A DNA stretch of 64,000 bases. It comes from Scatophagus argus. Taxonomy: Eukaryota; Chordata; Actinopteri; Scatophagidae. Below, in pieces: positions 39,172 to 51,156 of the stretch (position 1 is its first letter; each line of letters begins with the position of its first letter). Location: contig NC_058499.1 of the NCBI RefSeq assembly GCF_020382885.2, positions 17,345,872-17,409,871 of the forward strand, read 5' to 3'. The translations under genes and the position numbers were made by a program. The notes beneath the pieces are model-generated. The model was not told the origin of the DNA. It saw only the letters and a program-made list of their open reading frames with translations, and ran no database searches.

Positions 39172-39319
39172 CAGCTGAAAATAATCACACTAATGATTTT
39201 GCTTCTGTTTATCCAGGTTTGAGGTTTGCATTAAAAAAACACATTTGATCTAAGAAAGACTTGACAGTCATGTTAGGTTGTACTGTAGACACAGCTTCGA
39301 TTTGAGTTAAATTGGTATA

Positions 39320-39745
39320 GTAACATGCAGATGTTTAGCAGGTATAATGTTCACCGTCTTTGTTTTAGTTTGTTAACATACTAACATTTCCTAATTAGCA
39401 CTAAACACAATACAGCTAATGGAACGGGAATAAACCAAAACAGTGGACAGATTCAAAATTTGAAAACAATGATACTTCCTAGATGAAATGTCAACATTTT
39501 CTGACAAAAATTATTGCAATTGCAAACAAAGTCAGGTTCACCAAAGTCTCCAGGATTCATTGCTGGTACTACAAATGTCTGTCCACGATGTTGCGCCAAG
39601 CCATCTGGTAGATGCTTTGGTATTTTACAGAATAAGTGAAAACTCTGACTTGCTGGTGATGAGGACACATCCCGTGGGCACTGTGCATGCTTGTATACAA
39701 AACTGTAACCATCAATCCAATAGTTGTCGAGATGTTTGAGGTTCA
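39320..39745 (+). repeat. Dispersed teleost repeat, copy B
   Basis: Motifs in order: 'gatgtttagcaggtataat', 'tgttcaccgtctttgtttt', 'ctaattagcactaaacaca', 'aagtcaggttcaccaaagt', 'ctccaggattcattgctgg', 'accatcaatccaatagttg', 'tcgagatgtttgag'. It is the same family as 24826-25230 but in the opposite orientation, and closer to the form common in percomorph genomes. The 97-codon minus frame inside it is repeat sequence, not a gene. Confidence 0.65.
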
Positions 39746-42700
39746 AAATGGTGGACTGAATGTGTGGCTATGTAGAGATAGCACTGCTAGGTGTAAAATC
39801 CAACAACCAACATATCTTTTTAAAGACCTTAGTCTCAACCATTTTCATTAAAAATACCTTTTACAGTCCATATGAAAGCTGACATGTTCCATGAGTTATC
39901 AAGAGTTAAGAGAAAAGTCATTTTGCTTCTAAAGTTTAAAAGTCATTTTTCAATGCTGCGAGCTAACCGGATGTAATACAATTCACCTCTGTCATGTTGT
40001 GCTGTATTGGAGTGGAGGAAGAAATGTCAGAGACAATATTCTCAAAACCAGAATGGGAAAACAAATAAGACCCAATCTATCTGTGTGGCTCGATCCAACT
40101 AGTGGTATGTGATTTCATTTTGGTGAATCTATCCTTTAACTTGTCAGTAACAGATCATGTGGATTAGATCACGGCTGATGATGGAGCTGTGAGCCTTAAA
40201 GCAGAGCAGCTGGGGTTCGGAGTCTGATCACAGTCTACTGTAACAGGGCTCCTGAGGGGGGGGTTTAGTTACCAGCACCTGCCTGAGTGGGTGTGTGAAG
40301 AGACGAACAAGAACAGATTACAATAACATTACATTTCCCAGGCTGCAAGTGTAATGTAAAAAATCACACAGAACTTCAAATCCTCCACATTTTCTGTATC
40401 ACTAAACACTTGTTTTGACCATCTCTGCAGAGTGTGTGTGTGTGTGTGCGCGCGCATGTGTGAATTTTCAAGCATGCATGGTGATAAACCTGAATCTTTA
40501 GATGAGATTTTTGATTAAGGACATTATTCCGCCCCCCCCATTTCCTCCAGAATATATGTTCATTTTGACTGCGAAAAACAAACAGCAGTAGTTTGTTGAA
40601 GTTTTTATATTTTTACACATACACAAAAGGTGTCTTTTTGGGATTAACAGAACAACAGAACAAGAAATGGGTAGAAAAAAAAGAGAAAAGCGAACCGAAG
40701 CTGAGTGGGAAATCTGAAGGTAAAATACTGGTCAGACTGTATGAGAACCACATGATTTCTTCAAGGTGTCACTTAATAAATTCACAGCAGCTGATCTTCA
40801 GTCATGTAAGTTACAGTAAGTTACATCAGGTTTCTCTGTGCTGCAAATAAGGCAGCAACATGATCGACTTCGCCTGACATGAAATCAAAGGTGAAACGAA
40901 TGGCTGTAATAACATGTAATAATGACCCCGGGTGCGGTGCCGTTATCAGGACGAGAAGAAATTAGTTCACCGTTGATATTGCACAAGAGGAAAGCAAATG
41001 AAAGAGAAAGAAAGATAAATGAGCACATAAAGAGAAAAGGAAAAATTCCAGCACAGAGAATATTACGAGTCGGGGAAGAGGAGTTTGCCAAGAGAAAAAA
41101 AAAAAGCAATCCAGGAATTCCCCCATGCCACACCAAAGCCAACAACATATTAGCTTCAAACTAATCAACCGGTAACTCAACAGGAATACTGCACCCTGCA
41201 CAAACAGTCTGCTAAATGATATTCATCTAATGATTCCCTAAATGATTCGTCTTTCACTCTGGCTTTACTTTTAAGGAATGGTTTGACAGGAGTAAATAAA
41301 TCACACATGATGAAGACAATCTCACCAATAGATAATTTGATAAAATGAAATTTTGCAGAAGAATTAGCAGTTAAGAGTCATGAGTCAAGTGGTTGGTTTG
41401 AGTTGTGGCATTTTGTTTGCGAATCATTCAGGGTTTAGAGTGCAGTAAATTGCTTTTGTCAAAAAATATATAGTTCTAACTATCATGCACTGTACCTTTG
41501 TTTAGTAAAATCCTATGCTGTACAACAGGGAAATTAAGGAGGATGTCTGTCTGTAAATGTATTTCTCAGTGTGATCGGACTACAAGGAGCAGGCCGGGGA
41601 GGCTGGAAAGTCCCTTTATAAGAGTACAGATTCTCACACAATGCATTCCTGTAGTCCCAGATTCTGTGTATTGTTTTGCTGCTTGGCTCCAGCTCCATGA
41701 TCACTTCAGCAGTGTGGTATTGACCCAGCAACAAATGTCCCCATCAATCATAGCAGGACACAACAGGGGTGTATTGTTCAGAGACACATCAGAGGGTGTT
41801 AAAACACTGCTGATCGGGGTGTAGGCTTGTGTTTCCGACTCTGCATACCTTTGTTGAGGTGAGGTGAGGTGATCTCTCAGCAGCCGTCCAGGGGCCTGTG
41901 TGGGTTGATCTATGAATGGACACATGACCGAATGAAAGGCAGGAGGCTGTAGGCAGAACGACAAGTTGAAAACACAAAACTGATACATCACTGATTACTA
42001 TATCTGTATCACTGATTACTATCTTCTATAGAAGAAGGACATGTGGAAACTAAGGACTGAAGTAAGAGGAAATCCTGTTTGTCATGGCTCAAGGGTCTTT
42101 CCCAAGGAGCAGGAAGATTCACAATGGTCCTCTCTGTCCACATGCTGCCCTGACACTGAGCACAGTGGAAACCTTTGGCCAAACAGGCTATGGTTGTATT
42201 GGAGGTCAGCATTAATCATATTAGACAGCACACTTAAAATACAGCACAAGCACACTTCAACAATGTAAACACAACACTTCAGTCGGATCTATAGAAATCT
42301 GGGACCTCATCCATTAAAAGGTTCCTTAATCTTTCTCATTCTTACTTATACCAAACAGTTATCCTGCCATCTTGACTTTTCACATTTATTGACTTTTTTT
42401 AAAAACATGCAAAACTGGCTTTAGTTTTGACTGAGGTGAAGAAATGTGTGCAAGCACTGGCTGTAAAGAAAAGGTTTAAAAGCACCATAAGTCACAAAAT
42501 GTGACATTCTGCTCCCATGTATTCTGCATTCATTCTCCACCCTGTTTCACCGTTCACATTGAATAAGTCTGAAAACTGGGCACAGACTGTGAGCCAGGGG
42601 TTTCATATTACAGTTCATACTTATTTCAAAATGGAATACATTTATGTTTAATGGAAATAATTTCTCATGAATGCAAACTTTTCTAATGTGAGTCGGTATG

Positions 42701-43173
42701 TATTTCAAAATGTAATTTTGCTCTTTGTGCTCTAGACAGGAAGGCCAAATGATGTCACCTCCTGTGGATGTCATCTTTAATGAACATGCTGCATACAGAC
42801 ACCCAGCAGTATGTTAAAAACATACGCATCTCCCAGACCAATTGCTAAAACATGGGCGCAGATGTCTGGTTTTGTCCCCACGAGGCACCCAGATGTGTGT
42901 TCACACCAGTTAAGGGTGGAGGTACAACCAGGGTGAGCTGTGGGAACAGGAGCTTGTGGAGTAGGTTTACACAACCCCCAAGGAAGCATGAAGATAATTA
43001 CTCCAGCAGGAGCGATGGAGGCAGAGATTAGGATGTCAGGTTTATACATGAAAGGTTGGAACATTACATATGGAAACTGAGACCTTGTCTGATAAAACCC
43101 ATTCCATATGCTGCTAAAACTGAGCTACTGCGGTGACCGTGCATGTACGCCTGCACACTGACATACACTACAG

Positions 43174-43176
<3 letters not shown>

Positions 43177-43214
<38 letters not shown>
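43177..43214. repeat. (CA)n microsatellite
   Basis: An uninterrupted run of about 19 CA units. Confidence 0.9.
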
Positions 43215-43217
<3 letters not shown>

Positions 43218-46181
43218 GAGTCTTTCACAGCGGCTCAGTCCTCACAATCCCTGTTCCAATGAAACAGAATCTCTTTTCTCAGTGATCAACATGTTTGTCT
43301 GTGTGTGCGTTTGTGTGTGAGTGTGCAGGGAGTTGTGTGTCGGCCGCCTGTGCCAGAGGACAAGGGGCAGGGGCTGGGGCGAGGATGGAGATGGTTGGGG
43401 GACGTAAAGGACATGAAGGGTGGGTGAATTGTTGGGTAATGAGTCACTGGAGCCCTCTTCAAAGCCTGCTCTCCAACCCCAACACCCGAGCAGGGAGGTC
43501 CACTGGAATCTGGGCCTATGGATGGAAGAGCTGAGTGGGCAGGCTACATGCGGAGCGCACACACATCGACAACAGTGCTCACACACACTTCTTGTCTCTC
43601 TAACTAGGGTCAGGATCTCACCACAGAGGATGTGGCCCCTGTGACAAAGACTTCTACTGTAGAATATCTGAAGGGTGAATGAACAGTGTGTACTTGTCTG
43701 TATTTTGTGTAAGTGCAATACAATTTATTATTTTTCCACAGTGAGCTGCTGCACACACTGTGAAATGTGTGTGTGTGTGGCTGAACAGATTCAGATTTCT
43801 GTAAACTCCTTAAGAAATTAACTAATTATCAACAAAGATCTTTGGTGTTTGTGGAGAGTCTGTTATTTTAATGTTGTTTTTTTCCAGCTTTCATACTGTT
43901 GTGTTCAATGTGGAAATTTGACCCAGAGACACAACAACAACAACCTGTTGGCAACAAGCTCCCTCATGTCACATCTCAGTGTTAATGCCGACTGTGATCC
44001 TGGTAGCATGTAGTGTATGATGTCTGTATAGGATTTCAAACACACACACGCACACACACACAAACACACACACGTATACACACCAGCTGTGACCTCGTGT
44101 CACAGCTTTCACTCTCTTGTTTATTAGATCATGAGCAACTGTTTGAGTGAGGGATGGAAAGAGAAGAGAAGAAAAGACTTGCATAGCAAATCAGAGGAAC
44201 AGCAGCCAATCACACCTTCCTGACCTACAGCAACTGACCACTACTGAAACGAGAAGCAGGAAATCAAGATCAGTAAACAGTAGCTTTAAGACACGCGGAG
44301 GGACAGGATCAAACACAAACACAACGTTGGAGCCATCTTTCATACGTACATACATTTAGATCCCATACATCCTCATGTGGCTGCAGAATTGCACATTATG
44401 TTGCGTAGGTCAGAGGTCACTCCGCCGGTGACACCACAGTTCATTAATGTTTGAGACAAGTGGTAAAAATGATTGATTCCTCTGTCCTCTCAGCGTAACA
44501 CACTGTACAGTCTCTTTTTATGTTTGAACAGACAGGACATTATGGCCTATATTTCACAAAGACTTTAAGAGTGAGGTGGTGATGGGTGTGTAGGGATGTA
44601 TCTCCCGTAAGCGAGTGTGTGTTTGTCTCGTAACTCTGCGGGACTTGCTGAGTGAGCTCCGGACAAGACTCGACAAGAGCAGCAGCTAGTTGGAAACCCG
44701 ACAGGCAAGCAGTGCCCGCGCCATGGCGGCAAATCATAGCCTTACACTGTAGCTACAAGTGGTAATGACTGCATTTGAAAGTTATGTAATTGCTGGTTGG
44801 TAGTGATTTTCTTACATTAGAACTTAGTGGGAAACTGTTTATGATCACGCCTCACCGCATCTGACACGCTGCATTTTTCGTGGATGAAAATGTCGTGTCC
44901 TTGGTGGTGAAAGAAGAAGATCCTCCATGAATCCTCCCCCAACACTCATCAGTGTTTTAACAGGTCACGTCTACCTGCCTGCACAAGAGGACCACCCCAG
45001 ATTCTTTTCCCCGTAATTACATCATCGGCTGTGGGTGGATGGCACGGCAGCAGACATGCAGGGCTTTGCTACAGCCAGCCCAACAAATCCGCACTCGCCT
45101 TAAAGAGGTTCTCTTTTGTACTGCTTCATCCTTTGAATCATCAAAGGCCAAGTTTAACGAGTAGGAGGAAAAGGTTTGAGTTTGCTTTCATTATCTCTTC
45201 ATGGAGATGGTCAGACTCAAATAGTAAATTATGCAAAGTTATTTTATCCTATACAGAACAATGAACTACCGATGATGGTTCAGAGCACCATCTCTGACAC
45301 ACAGTTAAGACAAGATTAAAATCAAATGGAAAAACATCAATCAGATGTGATTTGACTTAAACAATAAGCCCACCCCAACCCCCGCTGACAAGTCAAACGC
45401 AGTTCTGATTTAAAATATCACAGCATAACAGTTCATGACAGTTCAAACAGCAGAATCGCTCACTCTCCACCATCATCATTGTGCCATATGGTTGACACCT
45501 CCAGGACAAATTAAACAAAATGAAACACTGATGAAGTTCTTTACTTTAGTTACTGTATGTACTTTCCACCAATGTCAAAGCCTGACAAAGAGTTGCCGGA
45601 AGCAGAGTTCACTACATAACAGCACTTTTTGTTAAGATCTCAGCAGTGATTTACTGGTTAGTTAGCCTGACAGCATGTGATCTCGTGCAGCAAAGAAACA
45701 GAGATATGACACACACTCAGCCTCGGGCAGCACCAGACTGCCAGACTCCCTCCCTCTGTTCTCCGTCTTCTCCTCTGCTCTCTGACAGGCAAGTCCAGAC
45801 AAGTCAACCGTCTCTCCCTCCCTCTTGTCTGTTTGGGACGGGCCTGGGCTGCAGCAGCACAGCAGCAACCCACAGAGCAAACATCCGACCTGACTCCTGC
45901 TGCTCTTCAGCCAAGACAAGCAGGACACACCTCGGTGCAGCTGGCGTCTCGCTCCCTTACCTGGGGAGGAAATACAGAGGAGAGGGTGGGGAGGACATGG
46001 ATCCCTGACAGAGAATAAAAGGATTATTTTGTTTGAGTATGGCTCATTGATTCTAAAAGTTAAAGAATAAATGAGCAACTCCAAATCATTCCTCAAAAGA
46101 AACTTCAATACATTATAGAAAAAATTAATCATTTCTATTACATAATATGATCTGCTGAGTCATGTTAGTCAATGTTGTAAA

Positions 46182-46653
46182 TTTAAAGGAACACTGTAAT
46201 TTAACATTTTCGGAATTACATGCATTCACCTTTTTGTCAAGAGTTTTGTATTTTTAAACACATTTGTATGTTGTGGCTGTATTTGGAGCAGCGGTTCTTT
46301 GGAGTGTTTGGGTATAATGGGGTGTCAAGTAGTGTCAAGTAGCTTAGCCTAAAGACTTGAAATATAGGGAAACCTAACTAAAGTTTATTAATTAACATAT
46401 TCTATCTCTTGTTTTGAATTTGCACAAAGCTAAGGTAAAAACATTCATTTGGACTTTCATGAGGGGTTTGTGTTGCTTCTAGTTTACTGCTTGCCTTGCA
46501 GTTGGTTGTTTCAGACTTCAGTTTTTGTATGGATTATAAAATAGATGATGTAATGTGTTCTTGCGCTTTAGAAGTGCAGGTAGGTGGATTTTGTTTTTGT
46601 GCTTATCAATTGTATTAATCATATTCCTCAAAATGCCAAACTGTTCCTTTAAA
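46182..46653. mobile_element. MITE-like non-autonomous element with inverted termini
   Basis: The left end 'tttaaaggaaca' (46182-46193) is the exact inverse of the right end 'tgttcctttaaa' (46642-46653). Imperfect pairing extends inward ('...taacatttt' against 'aaaatgcca...'). Internal motifs 'gtagcttagcctaaagact', 'ttaattaacatattctatc' and 'tactgcttgccttgcagtt' follow the order of a widespread fish foldback-type repeat. It has no coding capacity and is degraded. Confidence 0.65.
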
Positions 46654-49403
46654 TCTTCAGCAATGACATTTTTTTTTTCGGGACATATGAAAACACTTGA
46701 ACCAATGAATGAGACAAGAAGTGATTTTAGTCTGGTTGAGGTCATATTCCTCTGCTTCCATGCGACTTGGTGTTGTTTGAATATTCCTTTCGGTGTGTTT
46801 GTTGATGCTGGCAGTGTGTGGGTATCTGAGCACAGTTTACAGCCCTCGCTCATCCAGAGCCAGGAGATGTGAACATGCACCGACACACATGGAGACAAAG
46901 AGGCACCCAGAGCAGGGAAACACTGACAAACTCCATGACACACATTGTGTGAATGAAAGGAACCTCTTTTGATGCAGTGCTCACTCCCTGGAAAATAAAC
47001 ACACTCAAAGACACACACACTCTCTCCGCTGTGGCCTAATTTGGGCTGTTGCTCCTTCCGTCAGCCCCCCACATACAGTTGGATGACACAATGGTCCAGT
47101 GTGAACCCACTCAAACAGCTAACTGGAGAATAGAAACCATGTGGGATCTCTGCTCTGCTACTAATCTGCCCACTCTGCTGCTTCAGTGCTCCAACTCATT
47201 TTCTAGACAGCCTGTCCTTGACCTTACCACACTGTCTTGCATACTGGGACACCCTTGAAAGCAGCTTATCATTCTTGATCCATCTTACAGGTACTGTTAC
47301 TTTGATCTGATCGGATTCAGTCATAGCAAGTACCTGGCACACAAAGTACACTTTTGACCCAGAAACTTTCATCTTTTAATGAGATATTCACAGGCTTACG
47401 AAAGCAGTGTCAGGGCATATATATAGAAGCCATTTATCAACGCATTCATTTTCTTTCATGGTGACTTTAAGACAAAAATCTACAACACAATGGGGCATTG
47501 CTACAGGCTGTATTAATGTCCAGGGTATCATTATAACCCAGGCTTTACAGTTTCTAACAACCGAACGTTTCAGTTACAGGGGAGTTCAGTTCAACTTGAG
47601 TCATACAGAAAGGCTCCAGGTAAGGTACCTTAAACACTAAACCACAAACACATTCCGCGTGGATTAATCTTCGCTAGGATATACTTGACAGTTTAAAATG
47701 CCGGATATTCACCTCATCAGACTTCAAAGGCTTTTGTCGTAAAGTGGATGGGAACAAGACTCTGCAGGGCCGTCATTCACATCGTCTCACGTAGAGGCGA
47801 GAGCAACTGACAGGTTGTTAACTACAACACAAGAAATTAATTTGTGGTTAATCTGAGAAAACTGAACCCCTACCACCTACCCAACAACCCACCCCCTCCT
47901 GTGAACATTATTTTGCTATCTTTTAAAAACTACCTTGGTAACTTGAGATTGTTCTTAAAGAAATAAGCTCATCTTCCTGGTCATTAATACGGTACTTTTC
48001 CTTATATGTAAAACACAAGTAGAGTAGCCGACTGCACATGAACAGTATTTGAACATCAGTCACTCTTCACACATTGTTGGGAGACGCAGTCTGGGCTCCC
48101 TTGTGAGGGCTTAAATCTGTGTGTGGCAGAGATGTTGATCCATGTGGTGTCTACTGAGATTTTCACCTGCTCAGGTTCAACTCTAAGGCCAATGAGAGGC
48201 CTCTGCAGCCAGCGTCAACCACTCGTCTCAGTTCTCACGTAGTTTGCACTAAAACGTTGCCACACGCATTAAGTCTTGCAAAGGATCAAAGGATCCACCA
48301 CCTGTTGTTAAACTTAAGTCAAGGTTTTATTTATTATATTTGAATCCAACGCCCAGAGGAGCACTCACTCTGACTGCTGCAGTTTGGTTATACAGATTAT
48401 TTTACCCAAATCAACATCTCCCTCTGGTGGAGATTATTTGAATTACAGATGAAACAATTCTCGTCTGTAAACATCTTGTAAACCAGTGGACATAATTTTC
48501 TCTCATAAAGAAATTAAAAAGAGTCAAAGGCAGTGGCAGGGTTAAAATGTTTTACTGTAGTGCTACAGCATACAACAGGTATGAATGAAAACATTGGGCA
48601 ACATCATGTTCTCCTGTAGGTCCATATGATAAAAATATCTGGCATGTAGAATTCCAACAACATGGCAGCAGAGTAGAAAACAGGAAAATAATGAAAAGAA
48701 TAGAGAACTTAAGGTGTAAATAAAAGCATTCAAAGAGTCGACTTCCTTCTTTGTGCTCCCCGAGTCTCTCCCATTGGGTAGATCAGTACTGGCAACCGAG
48801 ACTGAAATGCAACAGTCAAAGCCGAGATCACAGACCCGGCTTTGTATAGGACAATCGTAATGGCTTTCTAGCACAAATGTGCTCCCTCCCTCTCTCTCTT
48901 TCACACGCTCACAAACACACACAAACAAATATGACAAACCCACACAACCCTGTGAGAGCGATTGTCACCTCTGGTCTCCATCCTCCAAACTGGATTAGAT
49001 TAGGAAAGTCAAGGTTAATCACCCAATAAATACATTCTGAAATCCCTTTCTGAAACACAAACAGACAAAGATATATATGTACAAACTGATTAAAAGAAAA
49101 ACAAAACAACTCATTGCTAAATGTTTACATCTTATAATAGTCACTTGAACATGGTGTGGATCAAGATGCACACACAAACCCCTTCAATAGGCCAAGATAT
49201 ACACTTGTTTTCTTGTTTATTTGCATTCGTTCTTTCTTCCTCCACACGCTGTTTCTCTGTGTAATTGATTGTACACACTAGTGTCATGGTCTGGACCACA
49301 GCAGTGCTATGCTATTACTCCTTCTGTTACAGCACTACAGGCACAGAAGTACAAAGACACTGTTTGGCTGCCTGCCCTGCCTCAGTCTCAATATCCTTCC
49401 TTC

Positions 49404-49405
<2 letters not shown>

Positions 49406-49446
<41 letters not shown>
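49406..49446. repeat. (CA)n microsatellite
   Basis: About 20 uninterrupted CA units. The THTHTH-containing open frames here are translations of this repeat. Confidence 0.9.
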
Positions 49447-49448
<2 letters not shown>

Positions 49449-49989
49449 GCTCCCTGTAAACAAGTAGTCTTTGTCCTTTCGGATTATAAATACTGTTTTG
49501 GTAAAATTGTCATCATTAAAAGATGAAACAGAGTGTATTTGAGCACACATCAATATAAAATACACAGAATTGCACTGTTGGAAGATACTCCTTCTTTGTT
49601 TGTCTGCGTTGTGTTTTTCTTCTTCTTTTTGGCTTTAGCGTTAAGGCCCAAAAATCTGGAGTGGAAGGGAAGTCGGAGAAGTCCAAGCGGTGATCTGCCT
49701 GCGCCCATAGGGCCTACTGAACTGTAGGTACGAATAACACACATACAGGCACACTAACAGACAGACAGACAGTATTGCAGAGCAATATAAAAAGACACTA
49801 AGGAATGGTGAAACATCCTCTCTGTCGTTTCTTTTTGCAGAATCATTCTCCATCATACCCTTTATCTTTATCATCCAAAATCTTTTTAAGTAGTGCTTGT
49901 CCCTCATCCTTTCTTTCCTGTCCAAAGTGCGTGGGTGCCGGTGCTGTTTCAGTCTGGCTACACTAGGGGGTGCTGTTCCTCTCTGCAGA

Positions 49990-50206
49990 TGACTGACAGG
50001 CGGTGGCTGTGGCTGTGTTTATTGCTATAAAGTCCATTCTCCTCCCCTTTCAGAAGACACAAAAAGGGGCAAAGTTGCCCTTCTAACACTGATCTGAGGC
50101 CCTCGTCGGCTGATTAGAGTCTGTGCTTTTTAGAGGGACCTAATGTCAGATCAGTGCTGGAGGGAAACTCCTGCGCCCTGCCTCCACCCCTCCCAAGGAG
50201 CAGGGC
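49990..50206 (-). other. osbpl5: Probable osbpl5 3'UTR with inverted repeat
   Basis: Downstream of the stop codon, in transcript sense, lies an inverted repeat with perfect 11-bp arms (50146-50156 and 50088-50098), and additional pairing inside the loop brings a GAGGGACC segment against GGCCCTC. A minus-strand AATAAA (50018-50023) follows and could end the message near 49995. The extent of the UTR is inferred. Confidence 0.4.
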
Positions 50207-51114
50207 TCAGGTGAAGACATAGTTGAGGAGGAGCTGTGATAGGAGCAGAACACACAGGATGAGACAGTGGCGGCCTGTTAACGACATGCCGTCATCTGTC
50301 GCCCTCTGACGAGCCAGCTGCTGACTCAGAGCGACTAGGTTCCTACGGAAAGAGGGAAGGGCCATGTTTAAATGTTTAATAATAGTAGAAGGAATTGAGT
50401 ACAAATAATGTAAAATTATCACAATACAATACAAAATGATTTTCTAAAACTCACACTGATTGAAAATGATTATGGGTATTATTATTATTATTATTACAGA
50501 TGTTAAAAACCTCATTTTATATTCATCCAATAATGGATATGAATGTGCAAGTTTCTAATTCTCGTTTTGAATATCTCAAAATCTCACCAGACTCAACCTT
50601 CGCAGCCCCTCACCGGCTTTAAGTTAAAACTTAGCTGCTACAGTACACATTTTGTCTTCCTTGTCAAATAGGTGTTTGCAAAAAAAGAGCATCCATTACT
50701 TATGTTAAATGTTGTGTCTTAGATGTTACTGAACAATGTGATTGTTTCAGTTCTTATAAACCTCACATTTTATTTCATACTGTTTAACCTTATAGATTAC
50801 ATCATGCTCCGTTTTCTTACTTTCAGACTAGTTGACTAGTCAAAGTTGTAACTTTTAACAAGAGTTAACATATTCAAAGTACATGTGAAGACATTGTCAT
50901 CTAACTTCCTCCACAAATGAGTGGGTCAGTGCTTTTGTTTCACCTCTGGATGTCTTGCTGTGTCTTCTGTATGGATGTAAGGGAGGCCTCCATCAGGGCG
51001 ATGTCCTTTACCTCTTTACTGCACCGTGCACACTGATTTGAGAACCCTGGGCACATGACAGGTGAGAACATAAAAGCTAAGAAACACAATTTTGGATTTA
51101 TCTTTTTCTGTTGA

Positions 51115-51156
<42 letters not shown>

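Larger units (their letters stand above)
33626..49990. other. phlda2-osbpl5 intergenic region
   Basis: About 16 kb with no recognised gene. It contains microsatellites (36071-36092, 39154-39171, 43177-43214, 49406-49446), two repeat elements (39.3-39.75 and 46.18-46.65 kb), and one acidic coding-like island on the minus strand (37544-37783). Numerous 60-160 codon frames lack family resemblance. Confidence 0.5.

Noticed and set aside
39453..39746. 97-codon minus-strand frame
   Set aside because: Lies wholly within dispersed repeat copy B, so it is a repeat translation.
43242..43718. 158-codon minus-strand frame
   Set aside because: Ends in HTHTQTHTQT-type low complexity next to CA repeats. 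No family motif or splice evidence.
45662..46132. 156-codon minus-strand frame
   Set aside because: Overlapping frames on both strands are open because of a locally C/T- and CAG-rich stretch. No coherent protein or exon boundaries.
46518..47018. 166-codon minus-strand frame
   Set aside because: Its 3' part runs into the MITE-like element, and the remainder has no recognisable motif.
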